Source of the DNA: Aegilops tauschii subsp. strangulata | Taxonomy: Eukaryota > Streptophyta > Magnoliopsida > Poales > Poaceae | Direction of reading: 5' to 3' | NCBI RefSeq assembly: GCF_002575655.3 | Contig: NC_053040.3 | Span: 351,235,267 to 351,299,266 of the forward strand | Length of the DNA stretch: 64,000 nt | Part shown: positions 33,766 to 46,544 of the stretch, one piece after another | How the letters are laid out: every line of letters begins with the position of its first letter | Numbering within the stretch: position 1 is the stretch's first letter | Notes under the pieces: model-generated | What the model was told of the DNA's origin: nothing | Database searches by the model: none | The model's input: only the letters and a program-made list of their open reading frames with translations | Translations under genes and position numbers: made by a program

Positions 33766-35222
33766 CTAGCAAAAGGGTCCGTGCGTTGCAATGGGATAAA
33801 AAATGTCAATGTAATTTCTTGACAACAAAACACAGCGTGCACAACACAATAATCGAGCTCTCATTTTTAGTGAGAGACTTACTGATGGTAAAAGCCAGGA
33901 GTATATATTTCAAGGCATATGCATAATGTTTTTATCAATTTAATTCCATAATGATAAATGTAATTAAATTGCATCAAAAACCTATTAAATGAGATACTGT
34001 TACTTTATGAAATATCTTGAACTTTGTGAATACTTGTAAGATGATAGTAGTAGGAACCGTAAATTTTCCAAAAAATTAGAAAATAAAATAACTTACTTAG
34101 AGTTTGAACCTACTTAAATTTAAATTTACTTTGTATTTTAACGAGGAAATAATAACTATGTGTAATATGTAAATATTTTATTTGGATCATTAGTGGTCCA
34201 TATAAGCAAACCAAAATTTTATGAGGCTTTTGAATAAAGTTTGAATGTTCAAACATTCCAAAAAGTTTTTGAATTAAAAATAAAATAATAAAGAAAAGGA
34301 AAGAAACCCCAATCCCATGAGTAGATGCGTGGCCACTGCTGCTCGCGTGTTCCTTTCCTTTCTCACCTCGTATTCACGCTCGTGTGCTCCTCTGTTGTCT
34401 GGACCTTTTCCCTCTCTCTTTATTGGGCTGAAAGCCAATTTGGCTCCTGGGAGCACGTGCTCCTACGCGCGAAAATTGGTTTTTGAAATGTCAAAGAATC
34501 CCAACAAAATTTTTATGTATTCATAGTCACATCAAATGCTACCTGCAAAGTTTTAGGCAAAAAGGGTAATCATTTTGGCCTGTAAAAAAACAAATTGAAC
34601 ACCAAATGTTACCCCAAATTTGTTTTTTTCACCAACCGAACACTACTGCTCCGTTTTGCATGAAAATTGTCAAGCATGCTTGTGACACTAACACGAACGT
34701 CCGCAAATTTGTATTTAGAATTTTTGATTTTTACCACTTTTGCCCCCCTTTATTGGGTCTCTTTCTTATTGACTTTTTATTGCCACCTACAACCATCTTG
34801 ATTTAATTCCTTCTCTCAGTTTATCTGGTCCCGTAGGATAAACTAAACCACACCACATCATGTATTTTTTTATTATACCTGAAGAGGCTTGTTGATTGTC
34901 TACTGGTGGACATATATAAATCGGTGGAATTCACTATAAATTAGCAAGGTAGTACTATGTATTAATACAAGCGAACCCACTCTTTTAAGAGGACTAAAAC
35001 TAGGTCAGTTGGTTACATCCTTTGGGACAGAAAGTAGAGGTCTTCGGTTCGATGGACATGTGCTTGCACCTCGATTCGTTTGAAACCCACAGAGATCAAA
35101 AGAGATTGCACACAAGAGGTGTGAAAACAGATCCAAAATAGACCCGACGGTGGACGAAAATTTAGATAGATGACGGACGATACCAAGAATATTACCTCCC
35201 TTTTTTAGTAGGTATAAATAGA
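33766..35222 (-). mobile_element. candidate non-autonomous Helitron
   Basis: On the minus strand the right edge begins TCTATTTATACCTAC after an A. The left edge ends in a near-palindrome (CCATTGCAACGCACGG), then CCCTTTTG and CTAG before a T. A start of TC, an end of CTRR after a short hairpin, and insertion between A and T are the Helitron hallmarks, and this CGTTGC-type hairpin is common in grasses. Length is 1457 bp. No helicase is encoded. The interior contains a GC-richer segment at 34300-34460 that may be captured sequence. Confidence 0.5.
35001..35055 (+). other. tRNA-like A and B boxes inside the candidate Helitron
   Basis: TAGGTCAGTTGGTTA and, 30 bp on, GGTTCGATGG resemble internal RNA polymerase III promoter boxes. 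No cloverleaf can be drawn. It may be a SINE or tRNA relic. Confidence 0.25.
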
Positions 35223-37092
35223 TTTAGAATGTTTTATTTTCTTAACTAGAGCTCTTTTTATATTGTGTTAGTGGAGAATATTTTTAGTAATTCACTCTAA
35301 GATGTCCTTTTATTAATTAGATGACTTTAAAATGTTTTTTTGTTACCTCTTTTTCATGTGAACTTCTCTTTTTCTTCACATGGTGTACCTTCTTGTGTTT
35401 CTTCGTTGCAAGAATTTCTCCCAAAAAATTCCATTTTAGCCAGCGCGTATTTGCTCTTTTCTAGCATTTTTAATATGAATTTCTCCCATATAATGTGTCT
35501 GACCTACAGTTGTTTTTGGCATGTGATCGTTTCATCATATGAATGAGTACTTTAGTTGAAGAACATTTCATGCTACTTTTTAAGACTAATGAGTTCTTGT
35601 GCACAATCTATCAAACAGTTGCGTTGCAAATTGATGCAATATACGAAATCTCATATGACTCATTGCTCAAGGGACCAAATTGGTCAACACCAAAGTAACG
35701 ACAAAGTAGCTGACAATTAATTGACAAAGCATAGATGGAGGGCAGCACATGATGAAACTATAACACATTTTTGGGGTAGTGAACTTGCCATATAATGTAA
35801 ATTTGAACTGTTATTTTTTTAACACAAACATTGAACTATTTTTTGCGTTTCATTTTATGGACTGATCGTATATACATAATGAAGTACTACACCAAAAGCA
35901 AATAAACTACAGATAACATTTCGAGTGCAATGTCTGAACTTTTCAGAAAGAATGATTTTTTTTCACGAACAAAACTTTCTGAACTTTGTGGTTTCCCAAC
36001 ATTGTACATCCTTTCAAAACAACATAGCAACAGTACTCACATTGCTTAGTCTGCTGACTACCTTTGATCCGGTTTCATATGTAGATAGTATCTACTTTCC
36101 ACCCCAGAGGTGGCCCCGGGTATCGAACGCACGTGAAGAATCGCTGACTGAGAGGTGACTCTTGCAATGCAAGCTTGTGTCATCGCTAAAAGTTACATTT
36201 TTGGACCAAAATCGCACAGTATTAGGGAGAAACAATAAATGGAAACTAGGCCAAGGCTTAAGGTCTTAACTTGCAACTGTATGCTTGCATTTGGGATTTC
36301 ATCTAAATATGCAGAGCATGGCTTGGTAGACACTGTTACTATGTGTTGTCGACACGTATATGTGGGGGATGTGTCCTAATAACCTCATGATCAATGAACA
36401 ACCTACATTGTGATTCTACTGTCCAACCAAGGCACTTCCGTCGAGTGGGGTTACCTCGATTATGAATGATTTCTCCGAACCAACTCATTGGTGTTTAATG
36501 ACTCCACCTCACGTCTTTCTAGTGAATTACTTTCAACTATCATACTTTTCCTTATTTTCACTAGCTTTCGGCATAACCTTCCACTCACCCCTGCACTTTA
36601 CCTACACCTTGATTGATCCTTGGAATCCTGGGTACCTGCTGACCTTAGAACAAGAAGAGGCAAGAGAAAGATCTTTTGCGATACACGTAATACATTTGGC
36701 CTGAAATTCTATACCAACAATCACATACAAAAATACATAGGGGTTGCAAGTCTATGCCTCAGCCTTACCCGAGTGGACTACTCACACATCACAGATGAAT
36801 CATAGAAGAAAGACATTGTATATCAAACTTGAAGATGAATGATAGATAAAAGTCTTACAAAGTCCCTGTATGTGATCTACCTCGATTACAAGTGATGGCT
36901 AATGGCTAGGGGAAGATTGCTATGGAGATGGAGATGTAAATCTAGATGTAGATGGGATTGACGACAGCTATGGAGATGGTGGATTTGGGTTTCGGCGTTG
37001 TATTGCCAATGGGAGGCTCTCTATTGTGACTGGGGCCTTGCCCCTTTTATAAATTTTGCTTGTGTTTATGTCACGAAGTTGGTGCCGAGTGG
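35223..37092. other. intergenic stretch, no gene recognised
   Basis: It is AT-rich to about 36000 and then of mixed composition. A GGTATCGAACGC stretch near 36119-36130 recalls tRNA or LTR sequence but stands alone. The final 200 bp were joined to 49590 onward before the CACTA insertion. Confidence 0.35.
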
Positions 37093-37284
37093 TATCACTG
37101 GTGCGCGTCGGTCCTAAACAAACGGTTTTTAACCCCTTTCCACGACGGCATTTGGAACCGTCGCTAAGTGAGTGTGGGCGATAGGGGGGTCCTTCCCACA
37201 TGACCCACAAATCGTCAGGGGTAGGCCCTCCTGGGACCCAGGCTGGGGCCGTGTGCGATCGGGCGAGACATCGAAACCCAATCA

Positions 37285-37595
37285 TTTCCGTAGGTATGTA
37301 CATCCCACACAGTAATCCGAGAAAAACATTTCCGTAGGTATGTACATCCCACACGGTGAATCCCAGAAAAACATTTCCGTAGGTATGTATACACACAATC
37401 AATCCAAGGAATACGTTTCCGTTCTTATGTACATCCCACATAGTCAATCCAGGTTAAACGTTTCCGTTCGTATGTATATCACACGCAGTCAATCCAAGGA
37501 ATACGTTTCCGTTCTTATGTACATCCCACATAGTCAATCCAGGGAAAACATTTCCGTTCGTACGCACATCCCACACAGTTTTATGTGTAGGCTCG
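37285..37595. repeat. left subterminal repeats of the CACTA element
   Basis: A unit containing TTTCCGT(A/T)(G/C).TATGTACATCCCAC recurs at about 37285, 37329, 37374, 37416, 37461, 37506 and 37551, giving seven units of about 45 bp. In CACTA elements such repeats bind the transposase complex. Confidence 0.8.
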
Positions 37596-38831
37596 TGTGT
37601 GAAAGGTGTAACTATCACACACGGTCTGCCTTGGTTAACTGCTTGCTTTTATCAACTATATCACACACGATTTGATGAAGAAAACTGTGTGGCATTGGGC
37701 TATCCATCGCAAGCGCTTTTACTGCTAGAACCGTCTGCAAAAGTCCATGACACATTTAGTAGGTTTATTAGTTTACAATTAATAATTCCAGTATTACGCA
37801 AATTCACATTTCATATCGAACAGCTGTTTGCCAATTTCATATCAGGCACATAAATATATTGTAACATCACAGTACGGTAGCTACATGAAAACAACAAAGT
37901 ACAACATATAGCTAGTTCAACTTCATAAGAACAATATATTTATTTCCCTAATCGAGATCATCCAGGCTCGTCTTATCCACCTCTGCTTTCAGTTCAGTAA
38001 GAACCTATTTTGTTTGGGCCAACTGGGAAGGTGCCTCCTCCTTCGCCAACACCATCTTAGCAAAGTCTGATTTAAAAAATCTGAGCTCATTCTCCACCTT
38101 CAACTTTTTATCCCGGATCTTCAAATATTCTTTAGCGTTGACAACCGTTTCTCTAAGCCTACGTCGGTTCTCTTCCTCATACATGCTCCAGAGCTTCGCT
38201 AGGCACATTTTCAAAGACTATGGCCACTCTTGATCAACCCACTCCAAGTAAGAACACTCCCGTTCATCCTATAATATTTAAAACTAGATCAGTAACAATT
38301 GTAGGGGAAATGGGTTTATAGCAACATAGAAAATCACCAATGCTTATTTTGAAAAACTTAAGAAACATGTTAATTATGACATATCTTCTCAAAAAGATCA
38401 ATGTGCAAATGAAATAATTGGTACTGAGACAACAACCAAATTCTGGAACATCAGAAGCTATAATTAACTACAACGATGCTACAAGTTCTTACTCATGTAC
38501 AATAAATAACAAATTGAACATTTTATGAGGAAGGTAAATATAACTGCAACAGCATAGCAATAGTGTTTGGATGACAGCAAATTGATACTAACAAATGTGT
38601 ACATGCACAAATTTAGTAACATAGAACTAATAGCACTAAGGCCGTCCACTATGTATGCCAAAACTGGGGTAAAGACATCTGCTGCTACATCTCGCACCGG
38701 TGCCTTGCACTGGCGAGCCGATGCAGCGGAAAAAAATCAGGGACCCGGACTCCGAAGCACATAGTTGCTCCAGTGCCCAGTTCCTTCGTGCCATAAAGAT
38801 TTAGTATTTTACTGCTTGGCTGCTCGGATGT

Positions 38832-41800
38832 TGTGACACCCTCGATTCAATCATACACTAATCATACACGCAAATGTGTACGATCAAGATCAAGGACTCA
38901 CGGGAAGATATCACAACACAACTCTAGACACAAATTAAAAATAATACAGGCTTTATATTACAAGCCAGGGGCCTCGAGGGCTCGAATACATAAGCTCGAA
39001 TACACAAGAGTCAGCGGAAGCAACAATATCTAAGTATAGACATAGGTTAGACAAGTTTGCCTTAAGAAGGCTAGCACAAAAGCAACAACGATCGAAAAGG
39101 CAAGGCCTCCTGCCTGGGAGCCTCCTAACTACTCCTGGTCGTCAGCGGTCTCCACGTGGTAGTAGGCACCCTCGGGGTAGTAGCAGTCGTCGTCGAAGGT
39201 GGCGTCTAGATCCTGGGCTCCACCATCTGGTTGCGGCATCCGAGAAGAATGGAAAGAGGTGGAAAAGGGGGAGCAAAGCAACCATGAGTACTCATCCAAA
39301 GTACTCGCAAGCAAGGATCTACACTACATATGCAACATTATCACAGAGAGGCTGTATATGTGGACTGGGCTGCAGAAATGCCAGAATAGGGGGGGAGAGC
39401 CTAGTCCTATCGAAGACTAGCATCTTCAACATCTTCCGCGGTCTTGCAGCATTAGAAGAGTACAGATGAACATAATGTAAAGTAGTAGTAGTGTTATCAA
39501 CCTCGGCCAGATATCCTTTCTCGACTCCCTGCGAGAAAGCAATCCCAGAGCCATACTATCCAATTCTCATCACAATCCAATTCTCATCACAAGTATCCAG
39601 TTCTAGTTGTATCGATCGGGATACAACTCCAAGTGTCCGTTACCGTAGGACAGGCTATCGATAGATGTTTTCTTCCCTGCAGGGGTGCACCAACTTACCC
39701 ACCACGCTCGATTAACTCCGGCCGGACACACTTTCCTGGGTCATGCCCGGCCTCGGCCAAACAATACGCCGCAACCCGACCTAGGCTTAATAGAGAGGTC
39801 AACACGCCAGACTAAACCTATGCCCCCAGGGGTCATGGGCCATCGCCCCGAGAACTCCTGCACATTGCGAACACGACCGGTGAGCAGACCTAGCTACCTC
39901 CTTCAAAAAGGCAGGTGCTTACGCAGTCCAACCCGGCGCGCGACGCTCAGTCGCATGACGTCTATTAAGCTTCGGTTGATGCATACGACGCAGAACGCCC
40001 ATACTATGCCCACGTGATGATTAGTGCTATCAGGCCAGAGGCCCTTCGGATCAAAAATCCAAATCATAGTGGATTAGGAGCACGCGGTAACAAGCAGAGA
40101 CTCACGAAAGATGTGACCCCGTTGCCCCGTCTCGAGGACTTGCGGCAAGGGCTAGGAATGCCCGACCATGCCTCGTAATTATCTCGTGGGCACCCTCCAG
40201 GTCAACCCGTCTCCACATCATTCGCGGGTACCCCTCAGGGCCGACCCGCCTTTCCAAGTAACAGTGGTAAAGTCCAAGTATCCGTGTGTCCAAACATCAA
40301 GGGGAAAACCCGAGGAATCACCCCGGTGAATTCCACTCGATGTAATCATCAAGGTGAACACAAGAGGAACCACCCCCGAGGTTCACACTTGAGGGGTTGC
40401 ACGACAGAGTCGTATCAGAAGTGGTTAAGGCGAAATCACCCTCGATGACCACGACCGAATAACTACACTACAGGGTTAACATCAGAAGTGCTGTAGAGGT
40501 CTCACCCTCGGCACTCGATAGTAACCTAGTAGTGTCGAGCAACTAAGGGGAAAGTGATGTGCGGTGCCGGGGCCTGGTCTTCGATCCCGTTGGTCGGGTC
40601 TTCTGATAATCCAGCAGGGCAGTCGTTGGATTTTTTTGAGCAACTTTCATGTAGAAAACATTTTCATCCGAGTTATGGTTTATTTTCTATGAATTTCTAA
40701 AGTTTTATTAATATTCTGCAATTTAATTTAATTCGAAAATAATGATTAAAACGCTAGGGGCACCCAGCACAGGGTACACATAAGTGCACCAAGTGGCTGA
40801 CAGGTGGGCTAGGGGGTCCCAGTTGACCAGTCAACGTTTGACTGGTCAATAGGGGGTGGGGCCCACCTGTCATTGACTGTTTTAGTCTAGTCTAATAGTT
40901 TAGTTACTAAACTAGGTGATTAGGCTAATTAAGTTTAAATAATTAAGTTAATTAACTGTGTAACTAATTAATTAATTTTTTATTAATATATTTTATTTAC
41001 ACACACATTTTTTGAAGTTAACAGGGGCGTGGGGCCCCGTTGTCATACCCCAAGGGGCCTAGCGGGCGACGGGTGCCTGGGCATGGGCGAACCCGCCTGG
41101 CGTCGGGAGAGCCCGCCCAGGGAGGGCGACGGGCGCCTGGGCATGGGCGAACCCGCCTGGCGTCGGGAGAGCCCGCCCAGGGAGGGCTCGGCCGCGCTGG
41201 CGGGCGGCGGCGCGAGGGGTTGGTGGCCAGGGTTGGGGAGGAGCGGGGTGGCACGGCGCTTTGCAGCGAGCGGCTGCAACAACAGCGAATCAGTGGGCGA
41301 CGGAGGCTAGCGGGGCGCGAGCAGCTGGTGGAGGAGCAACAGCGGCTGGAGCCGGGGGCGTGGGGTCAAGCAGGGCGCCGCAACACAGTGACAGAGCGAG
41401 CGGGACGGTCCCAAGTGCGCGGTCAGGGCGCACGGCGCGCGTGAGAGCGGCAGGGGAGTGACAGGGCGTGGTGAGCGCGCCGGGGAGGGAGGCGATGCGC
41501 GGGTGCGCGCGTCGGGTGTGGACGATGCGGCACGGGCGCGGCCAGGGCATGGCCACGGCGGGGCGGCAAGCCACGACGCGCTGGGCTGTGGGCGCGCACG
41601 GCTGCGAGGCGGTTGCGGGCACGCACGGGGCGCGGGCACGACGTGGTGAGCGCGGTCGAGCGGCGGTGTCCGCGGCCAAGATAGAGAGAGGGGAAGGGTG
41701 TGGCCCTCACCGGCGTTGCAGGGGTATGGGGAGGGGGGCGGCGAGGCTCGGTGGAGCCAGTGATGGAGAGGCGGCGCGGTGCAGTCCGGCGCGAGGGCGA

Positions 41801-42567
41801 GGAGGCGATGGCGTTGACAGAGTCGGGCGGCGCTGGGGATGGGCGCAGGTGGCAGGGGCGCGAGGCGGAGCGGAATCGGCCTCCTCCCCGATCCAGATCC
41901 AGACAAGTGGGGGGAAGAGACGAGGGAGAGAGTGGGGGTCGTGGGGGAGTGGGGGTCGCTCGTTTTAGGTCACGGGGTCCGGGGGGATAAGGAGAGGGAG
42001 AGGTGGGCCGGCGGCTTGGTTGGCCCAAGGGGGTGGGTACGGTGGCCAGCCGGGCCGGCCTGCTGGGATGGGCCGAACCCCAAGGGGAGGCGAGGGGGCT
42101 CTCCCACCTCTTCTTCTTTCCTTTTCTTTTTCTATTTGTTTTTCTTTTCCAGCAGCATTTTGCCTTTTCTTTTAGCCACTAATGACCTTGCAAAATTATG
42201 CCACTGGCTAAAAACAATTCCAAAGAATTATTGTGCACAGCCACAAAAAGTTTGGGGCCTTCAGGAGTTGTCCAAGCATTTTTAGAAAATTAAAAGGACA
42301 TCTTAAATACTGCTGGACCAGATAATAAATTCCCAAGGGCAATTTGGGAATTCCAAAAATGTTGGCTTCAACATGACAAATATCAAGGGATTATTTGCCA
42401 TAGGATGAACTATTGTATTTGCATGAAAGAAGAAGCAAATATTTGACATGCAATTTGAATTTGAATTTGAAGCAGATTTTGGACAAGTGGCATTTTGGCA
42501 TGATGATCATGATGACATGACCTTCATTAGGGGGAGATTACTGTAGTGTGATGCTGGGGATGTTACA
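38832..42567 (-). mobile_element. probable solo LTR of a Gypsy-type retrotransposon, target duplication GATGT
   Basis: The 3736 bp block begins TGTGACACCC and ends GGGATGTTACA. GATGT flanks both sides (38827-38831 and 42568-42572). It has TG/CA ends and no internal coding region, primer site or second repeat, so it is best read as a solo LTR left by recombination. Minus orientation is preferred, since TGTAACATCCC is a frequent LTR start in Triticeae Gypsy elements. About 41030-42110 is very GC-rich. The long open frames there on both strands are composition artefacts. Confidence 0.75.
41066..41185. repeat. perfect-length 60 bp tandem duplication in the LTR
   Basis: Two adjacent 60 bp copies (41066-41125 and 41126-41185) differ at one visible base (GGGTGCC against GGGCGCC). 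Such near-identity points to recent slippage. Confidence 0.85.
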
Positions 42568-43587
42568 GATGTGTGGACCAAAGTTGGCTGCACAAACTAC
42601 TGAAGCGGTGGCAAATAAATTTCTAATGACACCACTGATGAGATGGCAACAATTTAAGATACTAGGTACAAACTGTGACATTGTCTTATGATGCGTTTGG
42701 TTGAAGGTGTGGTATGAATGGATAGGGACCGTGACAGTGTCTGAATCACACCTAACAAATGATTTGTAACAACGAAAGAGGGTCTAACCTTCTCTGCACA
42801 TGCCAGAAACTTCCTCCCACTGTCCATAGAATCAAACGCAACTAGCTTCACGCATGGAGATTGATGGTGACAACGAGCAGATAGATCTTTAGCCACCCTG
42901 CTCCATTCGTTGCCACTGATGGTCCTAGGGAGCTACAAGAGGAAGAAATGACTCAAATTGACCGCCGGGTAAAAATCCTTCATTCCAAGTCATAGCCCGA
43001 GAGAGAGAAGAGAGGCATACCTGGGTGGTGAAGGAGTCGTCCCTGGAGGAGGAACCGCTGGAGAGGTCTTTGAAGAAGACCATGGCGACCCCGGCGGTAG
43101 GATGCGAGACGGCGAGAGCGAGGAAGCAGCTATAGCTTAGCAAGGAAGGAAGGAAGGAGGAAACAGGGGAAATGTGACTTGTGGTCGGGGAGAAAAGGGG
43201 GTGGGGAAGGGGGGCGGGGGTAGATATTTTGGCGGTAGGCCAAAATTTTGGAAATGTGGAGGGAAACTTTGCGCGCGGTGCCGCCGGATCATTCACTTTG
43301 AACGATTGTGTGCATCGCAAACGATTCTTCTGCTTTACGCGCATGGGATGAGTTTGATAATTCAAATTTTAGTGGAAATTTCCCCAGGTACGTCATTGCA
43401 TAATTTAACATCGCTTGCTAATTTGGGCACACAAAAGAGTGTACAGCAGACAGACCACACTTACTGAATCGAGCAATTTTAGTAATTAAACAGAGCCAGT
43501 TGACCTAAACATTGCTCTAACAAAAGACCAGCATTAAAAACAAAGTCTAAGTACGCATAATTTTAACAAATCCGCCGCCGTGCCGGC

Positions 43588-44330
43588 CTATGCATCGCCG
43601 GTGTGAGATGAGACGTCGATGACTTGTCCTGGCGACATGCCGCCGTTGGTGGACTCCGTGTCCTCCCTGCTGAAGTCAACCACGTCCTCGTCCTCGGCGC
43701 CGCCCTCAAGGTTGTAGTACTCGTAATAGTGGTTGCGCCAGAGCTCGCGTTGGTACTCCATCGCCGATTCCTCGACGGACATACTCTTCTCTACCTCGAC
43801 CTCGTCCACGCGCAACTCCTCCTCCCGGCGCTCCTCGATCTCCGCCGCCTCCTGCATCTCCAGCTCCCGCTCGGCGACCTCATGAGGAAGCAGGTGCTCC
43901 ATGGCCACCGCCGCCTTTTCAGAGTGGGTTGCATGCTGGAGTCTGAGGTGGCCTGGAATATCTTGGCGTGTGCATCCTCGATCTTGGCGTGGATGGCCTC
44001 GACCCGGGCCACGGCGACATCGACGACACGGACGGCAGCTCGAGCGCTCTCGACGTTTGCAGCCGCCGTCGCAGCAGCAGCTGCAGCCGTCTCGGCTGCT
44101 GCAACTGCCCTATCGGCTGCCGCAGACGCCCTCTCGACGGAAGCGGCCGCGCTCAATGCGGATGCGGCGGCACTCTCGGCGTAGGCGGCCGCGCTCTCGG
44201 CGCAGGCGGCGGTGCTCGGGGGGACGCGGCCATCGTACGGGCCTTCACGAAGCATTTCTACGACGTCATCTTCGCAAGAAGGGGTGCGGGAATGGGGATC
44301 AGGATTCGGGGATTTGGGGGTTGCCGGCAC
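43588..44330 (-). pseudogene. alanine-rich coiled-coil protein gene in the CACTA element, frameshifted
   Basis: The frame starts at ATG 44330 (MPATPKSPNPDPHSRTPS) and continues through an Ala/Glu/Ser repeat region (ACAESAAAYAESAAASALSA), probably a long helix. A one-base frameshift near 43920 moves the reading into a second frame. That frame runs AMEHLLPHEVAERELEMQEA and then an acidic Glu-rich tail ending at 43588. I do not recognise a family. It has codon-like GC-rich composition unlike its AT-rich surroundings, which suits a captured gene or a gene specific to this transposon group. Confidence 0.55.
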
Positions 44331-44516
44331 TAGAGCAGACGAGCCGGCGAAGCTTAAGGAGGGAGACTTAAATAGACCAAGATATTTTCATCGCAAACGG
44401 TTCCTAGAAAACAACCGTGTGTGATGTTGTAGATATTTTTTATTAGCTATGAAATACGAATTTGGAGTAAAGTGCCAACGATGGTGTTTTAAATGAACGA
44501 GAAATTTTGTAGTACT

Positions 44517-46215
44517 AATACAACTGTCATGTCAAATTTTGGAAAATATCAGGGGTCATTTGACCTTTTAAGACATTTAAGTGATTTTCTAGCCATTTAA
44601 TGACCGCAATTGAAATTTGAACTACATGTACATGCAACAGCTAGCCATAACGGTTTGAAAATTCATATTTCGTGTACTTGTGTGCGATTTAATTCCATGT
44701 GCAGTAAATTGGAAGGAATTTTCAAACATATTGGTCTAACGGCTATGACACAATTAAGCATGGAGTATGACATTTTAATTCCAAAAAATAAAAAAAAATC
44801 AGAAACACATGAAACCTTGGTTGATGTAATGTCATGCCACCAAGATTATGTGGTAAAAAAATTGGCATTATGACAAAAGTTTGGACACACACCCCTCACA
44901 AACCGGAGCAACTCATTAGAAGGCTCGTGGTTCCGAGAGGGAACAATGCATGTTTGATGGCGAACGGGAGATAGCTTCCTCTTACGGCCTTCAAATTTTT
45001 TCCTACATTTAACGTGCACTAATACAACTGTCATGTAAAAATTTGGAAAATTTCAGGGGTCATTTGACCTTTTAAAGACATTTAAGTGATTTTCTAACCA
45101 TTTAACGATCGTAATTCAAATTTGAACTACATCTACATGCAACGCCTAACCAAAATGGTTTGAAAAATCATATTTTTGTGTACTTGTGTGCGAGTTAATT
45201 CCATTTGCAGTAAATTAGAAGGAATTTTCAAACATATTGGTCTCAAGGCATGGGCACATGCATGAGTGCCATGGCATTTTAATTCCAAAAAATTAAAAAA
45301 TGATCAGAAAAACATGAAACCTTGCTTGATTTAATGTCATGCTACCAAGATGATGTGGTAAAAAAATTGGCCTATTTGACGAAAGTGTGGACACACACCC
45401 CTCACAAACCGGAGCAACTTACGAGAAGGTTCGTGGTTCCGAGAGGGAACAATGCATGTTTGATGACAAACGGGAGAGAGAGCTTCCTCTTACGGCCTTC
45501 AAATTTTTCCTACGTTTAACGTGCACTAATACAACTGTCATGTGAAAATTTGGAAAATTTCAGGGGTCATTTGATCTTTTAAAGACATTTAAGTGATTTT
45601 CTAACCATTTAATGACCGTAATTCAAATTTGAACTACATCTACATGCAACACCTAACCATAACGGTTTGAAAAGTCATATTTTTGTGTACTTGTGTGCAA
45701 GTTAATTCCATGTGCAGTAAATTAGAAGGAATTTTCAAATATATTGGTCTCAAGGCATGGGCACATGCATGGAGTGCCATGGCATTTTAATTCCAAAAAA
45801 TTAGAAAATGATCAGAAAAACATGAAACCTTGCTTGATTTAATGTCATGCCACCAAGATGATGTGGTAAAAAAATTGGCCTATTTGACGAAAGTGTGGAC
45901 ACACACCCCTCATAAACCGGAGCAACTCACTAGAAGGTTCGTGGTTCCGAGAGAGAACAATGCATGTTTGATGACGAACGTGAGATAGCTTCCTCTTACG
46001 GCCTTCAATTTTTTTCTACATTTAACGTGCACTAATACAACTGTCATGTGAAAATTTGGAAAATTTCAAGGGTCATTTGACCTTTTAAAGACATTTAAGT
46101 GATTTCTAACCATTTAATGACCGTAATTCAAATTTGAACTACATCTACATGCAACGCCTAACCATAACGGTTTGAAAAATCATATTTTGTGTACTTGTGA
46201 GCGAGCTAAAAAATC
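44517..46215. repeat. tandem array, unit about 505 bp, 3.4 copies
   Basis: Units starting AATACAACTGTCATGT begin at 44517, 45021, 45528 and 46034 (periods 504, 507 and 506). The fourth is partial and ends near 46215. Copies two, three and four are closer to one another than to copy one. Each unit contains TTTTCAAACATATTGGTCT and CACACACCCCTCA words. No protein is encoded. Confidence 0.9.
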
Positions 46216-46544
46216 ATCAGACGATGTAAATATTTGGTGTTCAAAAAAGAAAATGTAAAGATCTGGCAAGACAACCGGCCCCACACGAGTGGCGGGGATC
46301 ATTAATTAGACACTGTTCTGTATTGGAAAACGTCAGCTATTATGTTCACACATAGATTTTGCTACGGGAATCGTGTGTAATTCAAACTACAGTACTCGTA
46401 AATTCCGGCGACCGGCGTGCGTACTGTCTTCGTCGATCTAGATTCTAGCCGCCAATAAATACTACCTTGCTCACGTCGTCCCGCCTGTATTTTCATCTAC
46501 ATCCTCCCCTCGCTCGCCCTCTCTCTCTCTCCCAAATCTCTGCC

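Larger units (their letters stand above)
37948..43083 (-). pseudogene. GRF-zinc-finger-like gene with three exons and two stops, split by an LTR
   Basis: Exon 1 is 43021-43083 (ATG at 43083, MVFFKDLSSGSSSRDD), exon 2 is 42789-42932, and exon 3 is 37948-38268. All junctions are GT/AG and all are phase 0, which supports the model. Together they would give 175 residues. Residues about 36-90 resemble a GRF zinc finger (RCHHQSPCVK, GRKFLACAEK, ECSYLEWVDQEWP), a small zinc fold that binds nucleic acid in some proteins. The rest is a charged coiled coil (NRRRLRETVVNAKEYLKI). Exon 3 has two in-frame TAG codons, one after EWVDQEWP and one after SQLAQTK, before the natural TAG at 37948. The intron between exons 2 and 3 is 4.5 kb because a 3.7 kb LTR inserted there. 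Similar GRF genes are common passengers of plant transposons. Confidence 0.7.

Noticed and set aside
37285..37595. Regularly spaced 45 bp repeats resembling a CRISPR array
   Set aside because: The whole unit repeats with no unique spacers, and it lies at a CACTA end in plant DNA; these are subterminal repeats.
41018..42028. Long open frames on both strands of the GC-rich block
   Set aside because: They overlap in several frames, consist of Pro/Arg/Ala/Gly runs, and lie inside an LTR; high GC removes stop codons by chance.
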